From positions 2,480,001 to 2,544,000 of the forward strand of contig CP046174.1 in the NCBI GenBank assembly GCA_017161075.1: 64,000 nucleotides of DNA, read 5' to 3'. This stretch comes from Erysipelotrichaceae bacterium 66202529. Lineage in GTDB: Bacteria; Bacillota_I; Bacilli_A; Erysipelotrichales; Erysipelotrichaceae. Of this stretch, positions 60,922 to 64,000 are shown piece by piece (positions within the stretch are counted from its first letter, which is position 1; every line of letters begins with the position of its first letter). Position numbers and translations under genes: made by a program. The notes beneath the pieces are model-generated. The model ran no database searches and was not told the origin of the DNA. It saw only the letters and a program-made list of their open reading frames with translations.

Positions 60922-61977
60922 TTATAACAGATACTGCTTTAATTCCTGCGGATCATCGCTGTATTTTTCCGCGGTATCTCTGGAAACCATACCGTTTCGC
61001 ACCAGGCGTGCCAGTGCAAAATTCAAGGACTGCATCCCTTCCCGCATGCCTGTCTGGATGATGGAATTGATTTGATGCACCTTATTTTCACGGATCATAC
61101 TGCTGATGGCATCGGTCCCAATCATAACCTCCAAAGCCGCAACACGCCCGCTGGCATCACTTTTTGGAAGCAGCTGCTGGGTAATGACGGCTTTTAATAT
61201 ACCGGATACCTGCATGCGGATCTGTTCCTGACGGTGTGGTGGGAATACGTCAATGATACGGTCTATCGTTTTTGCAGCACCAATCGTATGCAGGGTGGAG
61301 AATACCAGATGACCGGTTTCTGCCAGTGTTACTACTGCCGCAATGGTTTCATAATCGCGCATCTCGCCAACCAGAATAACATCGGGATCCTCACGCATGG
61401 CACTGCGCAGCGCCGTATCAAAGCTATCCACATCTCTGCCGATTTCCCGCTGATGGATGAGAGCCTGCTTGCGCTGATACACATATTCCACCGGATCCTC
61501 AATGGTTAAGATATGACAGTTTCTTCGTTCATTGATATAATCCATAACAGCAGCCAGGGTTGTTGATTTACCGCTTCCGGTAGGGCCTGTTACCAATACA
61601 AGACCACGCGGCTCCATCGCCAGCTGCTTTAGAATATCCGGCATCATAAGCTCATCCAGTGTCAGAATGGTATTGTTGATAATACGTATGGCTGCACACA
61701 GCTTATCCTGCTGGCGGTACACATTTACCCTCTGGCGGTTTTCTCCGCGGCTGACATATGTGAAGTCCAGATCCCTTCCCTGCTTGAATTCCTCCATCAG
61801 CCGCTCATCGACCATGGATAAAATCATTTCTGTGGTTTGTGTATCATTGATAAAAGCCGGATATTCGCTTAACCTTCCATTTGTCCGGATCATGGCGGGG
61901 CCTCCGACATTCAGATGGATATCGCTGCAGCCGTGCTCTCTGGCATAGGCAATCATCCGTTCCAGTAATTCATTCAT
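60922..61977 (-). CDS. pilT: Type IV pilus retraction ATPase PilT
   Basis: A hexameric secretion-type ATPase that depolymerises pili for twitching and DNA uptake. The 351-residue product starts at the ATG seven bases after AGGAGG (61977). Walker A is GPTGSGKSTTLAAVMDY, the Asp box is EDPVEYVYQ, Walker B is PDVILVGEMRD, the His box TLAETGHLVFSTLHT, and IREN near the C-terminus matches the PilT AIRNLIRE region loosely. It lies 11 bases after pilB. Confidence 0.92.
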   Translation of the reverse strand: MNELLERMIAYAREHGCSDIHLNVGGPAMIRTNGRLSEYPAFINDTQTTEMILSMVDERLMEEFKQGRDLDFTYVSRGENRQRVNVYRQQDKLCAAIRIINNTILTLDELMMPDILKQLAMEPRGLVLVTGPTGSGKSTTLAAVMDYINERRNCHILTIEDPVEYVYQRKQALIHQREIGRDVDSFDTALRSAMREDPDVILVGEMRDYETIAAVVTLAETGHLVFSTLHTIGAAKTIDRIIDVFPPHRQEQIRMQVSGILKAVITQQLLPKSDASGRVAALEVMIGTDAISSMIRENKVHQINSIIQTGMREGMQSLNFALARLVRNGMVSRDTAEKYSDDPQELKQYLL

Positions 61978-61988
61978 CATCACACCTC

Positions 61989-63662
61989 CTAATCGCTGTA
62001 TGCTGTGATTTTATATAGCTCATCCATGGTTGTCTGTCCATTGAGTACAAGTTCCACAGCCTCATCCTTCAGTGTGTGGAGGTTCTGTGATTTCTTTACA
62101 TAGGCATAAATTTCATCAATATCACGGTGAGCGGAAATCATTTTACGCATTTCCTTATCAATCAGAATAATTTCATGCACAGCCGTTCTGCCTTTATACC
62201 CTGTCTGATTACAATGGTGGCAGCCTGCACCGCGATATACATATTCCACATCGCTTCCCAGTACCTGGCGTTCCATTTCTGTTGTTTTCATTTTTTCCCT
62301 GCAATGCGGGCAGATCGTACGCACTAGACGCTGCGATACACTTCCCACCAGAGAGTTGGCGATCATGTATGGCTCGATTCCCATATCCTCCAGACGTACA
62401 ATAGAGCTGATGGCATCATTGGTATGCAGAGAGCTTAATACCAGATGCCCGGTAATGGCAGCACGTACAGAGATGGATGCTGTTTCGGCATCACGCGTCT
62501 CTCCTACTAAAATTATGTCCGGATCCTGTCGCAGTAAGGCACGCAGACCACGTTCAAAGGTCAAACCAGCCATCGTATTGATCTGCATCTGATTCACGCG
62601 TTCAATATTTTTCTCAACCGGATCTTCAATCGTGGAGATGTTCACCTGACGTTTTGCCAGGGTCTCCAGAATCATATACAGGGTCGTAGTCTTTCCGCTT
62701 CCGGTAGGCCCTGTAATGTAGATAATGCCATGGGGCATCTCCATCATACGGCACATTTTCGCATAATTATCCGCATTCATACCATACTGACGTTCGTTTA
62801 ATATCGGCGTATTGCTGTTCAGAAAACGCAGAACAGCTTTCTCACCATATACAGTCGGAATTACAGAAACACGAAGATTCATACGGATTCCTTCGATGGT
62901 AGTCAGAAAGTGGCCATCCTGTGGAACACGTTTTTCTGCAATGTCCATATTACTGACAATTTTGATTCGCACGATCAGTGACTGATGCAGATTCTTGGCA
63001 AGCTGCACATAGTCAACGATCATCCCATCGATACGCATACGCACCATCGTTTTATCTTCAAATGGTTCTATATGAATGTCACTGGCGTTTGCATTGTATC
63101 CTCTTGTTAAAAGGCTGTTAAACAGCTTGACTACCGGCGTATCATCCTCTTCTGAGTTGTATAGCTCCGTTTCGTTAAATTCAAAGGAAACAACATTCTC
63201 GTTTGCAACGCTGGCAGCTTCCCGGGCCTTGATTTCCGCATAGTAATAGTCAATGGCGCGATCTATTGCGGCTTTCTCACACAGGCAGACGGAGATATTC
63301 ATGCCGGTTACCAGACGAACATCCTCAATACCGTAGAAATTCAGCGGATCACTTGTGACAATCGTCAGCCGCCCATTGTTTTCACTGATTGCAATCAGGT
63401 TATATTTCTGTGCCAGTGTTTTTGGTATTTTCGCGACAGCATCTACTTCTATTTTTTCTTCGTTCAGATCGACCATTGGCTCATTCAGCTTATCACTGAG
63501 TGCTTTCAGCATCTGGTTTTCGCTGATGAATCCCAAATCAATCAAATGCTGACCAAGGCGTTTGGATCGATCCTTTTTCTGTTCTGCCAGTGCCCGCTGC
63601 AGCTGTTCTTCATTGATATAGCCGTATTCCTTCAGCACTTCACCTATTGGTATGTTTTTCAT
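61989..63662 (-). CDS. pilB: Type IV pilus assembly ATPase PilB (GspE family)
   Basis: Powers pilus extension. The 557-residue product has an N-terminal GspE_N/T2SSE_N domain (LKEYGYINEEQLQRALAEQKKD), Walker A GPTGSGKTTTLYMIL, the Asp box EDPVEKNIERVNQMQI, Walker B PDIILVGETRD, the His box AAITGHLVLSSLHT, and the zinc tetracysteine CPHC...CHHCNQTGY. ATG 63662 with AAAGGA nine bases upstream is preferred over a longer form that would overlap the preceding gene. It is followed by pilT and preceded by a protein of the pilus operon. Confidence 0.94.
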   Translation of the reverse strand: MKNIPIGEVLKEYGYINEEQLQRALAEQKKDRSKRLGQHLIDLGFISENQMLKALSDKLNEPMVDLNEEKIEVDAVAKIPKTLAQKYNLIAISENNGRLTIVTSDPLNFYGIEDVRLVTGMNISVCLCEKAAIDRAIDYYYAEIKAREAASVANENVVSFEFNETELYNSEEDDTPVVKLFNSLLTRGYNANASDIHIEPFEDKTMVRMRIDGMIVDYVQLAKNLHQSLIVRIKIVSNMDIAEKRVPQDGHFLTTIEGIRMNLRVSVIPTVYGEKAVLRFLNSNTPILNERQYGMNADNYAKMCRMMEMPHGIIYITGPTGSGKTTTLYMILETLAKRQVNISTIEDPVEKNIERVNQMQINTMAGLTFERGLRALLRQDPDIILVGETRDAETASISVRAAITGHLVLSSLHTNDAISSIVRLEDMGIEPYMIANSLVGSVSQRLVRTICPHCREKMKTTEMERQVLGSDVEYVYRGAGCHHCNQTGYKGRTAVHEIILIDKEMRKMISAHRDIDEIYAYVKKSQNLHTLKDEAVELVLNGQTTMDELYKITAYSD

Positions 63663-63682
63663 ATCTTCACATCCTTTTGATT

Positions 63683-64000
63683 TTAACTGTAACTTTGACA
63701 TGTTACAGAGACTTTTGTATTTTGTAATAATTCTTCTATACTTTCATACCCTTTAGACCATCCTGAGTTTGCAGTTGAAGGAACCCATATACCATCTATT
63801 CGCTGAAGTGCCTGATAAAATAATTTTTTACCATTTACTGTATATGATATTATATCACCTTTAAAATACGTTCCATTTGTATTCCAAGCTTCATCAATTT
63901 TCTTCCAGTAATTTCTAGCTGTACCTCCTGGCGCCCATCCGTTATCAGCCTGTGCATCAGGTTGCAAAGGAGTTGTATAAACATAGCGATACCACTGACC
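63683..64000 (-). CDS. Partial protein with CBM5/12-like carbohydrate-binding C-terminal domain, pilus operon
   Basis: The last 105 residues of a gene that continues beyond the right edge. They include W-x-Y (GQWYRYVYTTP), DNGWAPGGTARNYWKKI and NTNGTYFKGDIISYTVNGKKLFYQALQRIDGIWVPSTANSGW. The G-x-Y-x-x-GD-x-(V/I)-x-Y-x-G-K-x-Y-x-A pattern with trailing Trp is like carbohydrate-binding modules of family 5/12. The gene stops 20 bases before pilB, so it is in the same operon. It is possibly a pilin or pilus-tip adhesin with a sugar-binding tail. The sequence is more AT-rich than pilB. Confidence 0.6.
   Translation of the reverse strand, partial: GQWYRYVYTTPLQPDAQADNGWAPGGTARNYWKKIDEAWNTNGTYFKGDIISYTVNGKKLFYQALQRIDGIWVPSTANSGWSKGYESIEELLQNTKVSVTCQSYS

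Noticed and set aside
1..64000. CRISPR arrays, insertion sequences, prophage or integrase genes
   Set aside because: No regularly spaced repeats, transposases, integrases or terminal inverted repeats were seen despite looking at the AT-rich gaps.

Overview
The window reads as chromosome from a low-to-moderate-GC, spore-forming Firmicute. The evidence is a complete spoIIAA-spoIIAB-sigF operon, a sigK-type sigma factor, a class-B RNase P RNA, RNase J, a Phe T-box, the Suf (not Isc) iron-sulfur system, and Bacillus-like gene orders: gpsB-rnpB, tseB-dnaD-nth, recU-ponA, yqeG-yqeH-yqeI-nadD-yqeK-rsfS-yqeM and dacF-spoIIA. The sequence style suggests an Erysipelotrichia or [Clostridium] innocuum-like organism, but that placement is inference. 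No tRNA, rRNA, insertion sequence, prophage or CRISPR array was seen.

Layout. 1-11,000 is an envelope and division block: a RodZ-like protein cut by the window edge, rnpB, gpsB, and two paralogous class A penicillin-binding proteins with FIVAR-like tails. Between the two PBPs lies an AT-rich island with a tandem pair of small secreted four-cysteine proteins of unknown function; recU overlaps the second PBP. 11,300-17,900 (minus) holds DNA replication/repair and the ribosome-assembly/NAD operon, with nadD and yqeK fused into one gene. 18,000-21,100 (plus) holds a TetR regulator, an MFS exporter and an M42 peptidase. 21,400-28,900 (minus) holds sporulation genes (sigK, spoIIA, dacF), two poorly characterised genes and aspA. 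29,300-38,100 is a complete glutamyl-tRNA-to-siroheme operon (hemA, hemC, cobA-hemD, hemB, hemL, sirC-cbiK) divergent from one siroheme-dependent sulfite/nitrite reductase, with a 21-bp perfect palindrome between the two promoters. 38,100-46,600 holds an SGNH hydrolase, a regulator with two winged-helix domains, and sufCDSUB plus 5-formyl-THF cyclo-ligase. 46,800-56,900 holds PrsA-type foldases, a HIT protein, coaD-rsmD, an FtsW/RodA protein, def, rnj and a phosphoesterase-like protein with a degenerate active site. 57,100-64,000 (minus) holds T-box-controlled pheST and type IV pilus ATPases pilB-pilT, preceded by a partial protein with a carbohydrate-binding-like tail.

Most promising leads are: the secreted four-cysteine protein pair; a bipartite promoter-like element shared by sigK and dacF; the palindromic operator of the siroheme regulon; an 87-88 bp interspersed repeat in two convergent intergenic gaps; and the carbohydrate-binding-like protein beside the pilus motor genes.
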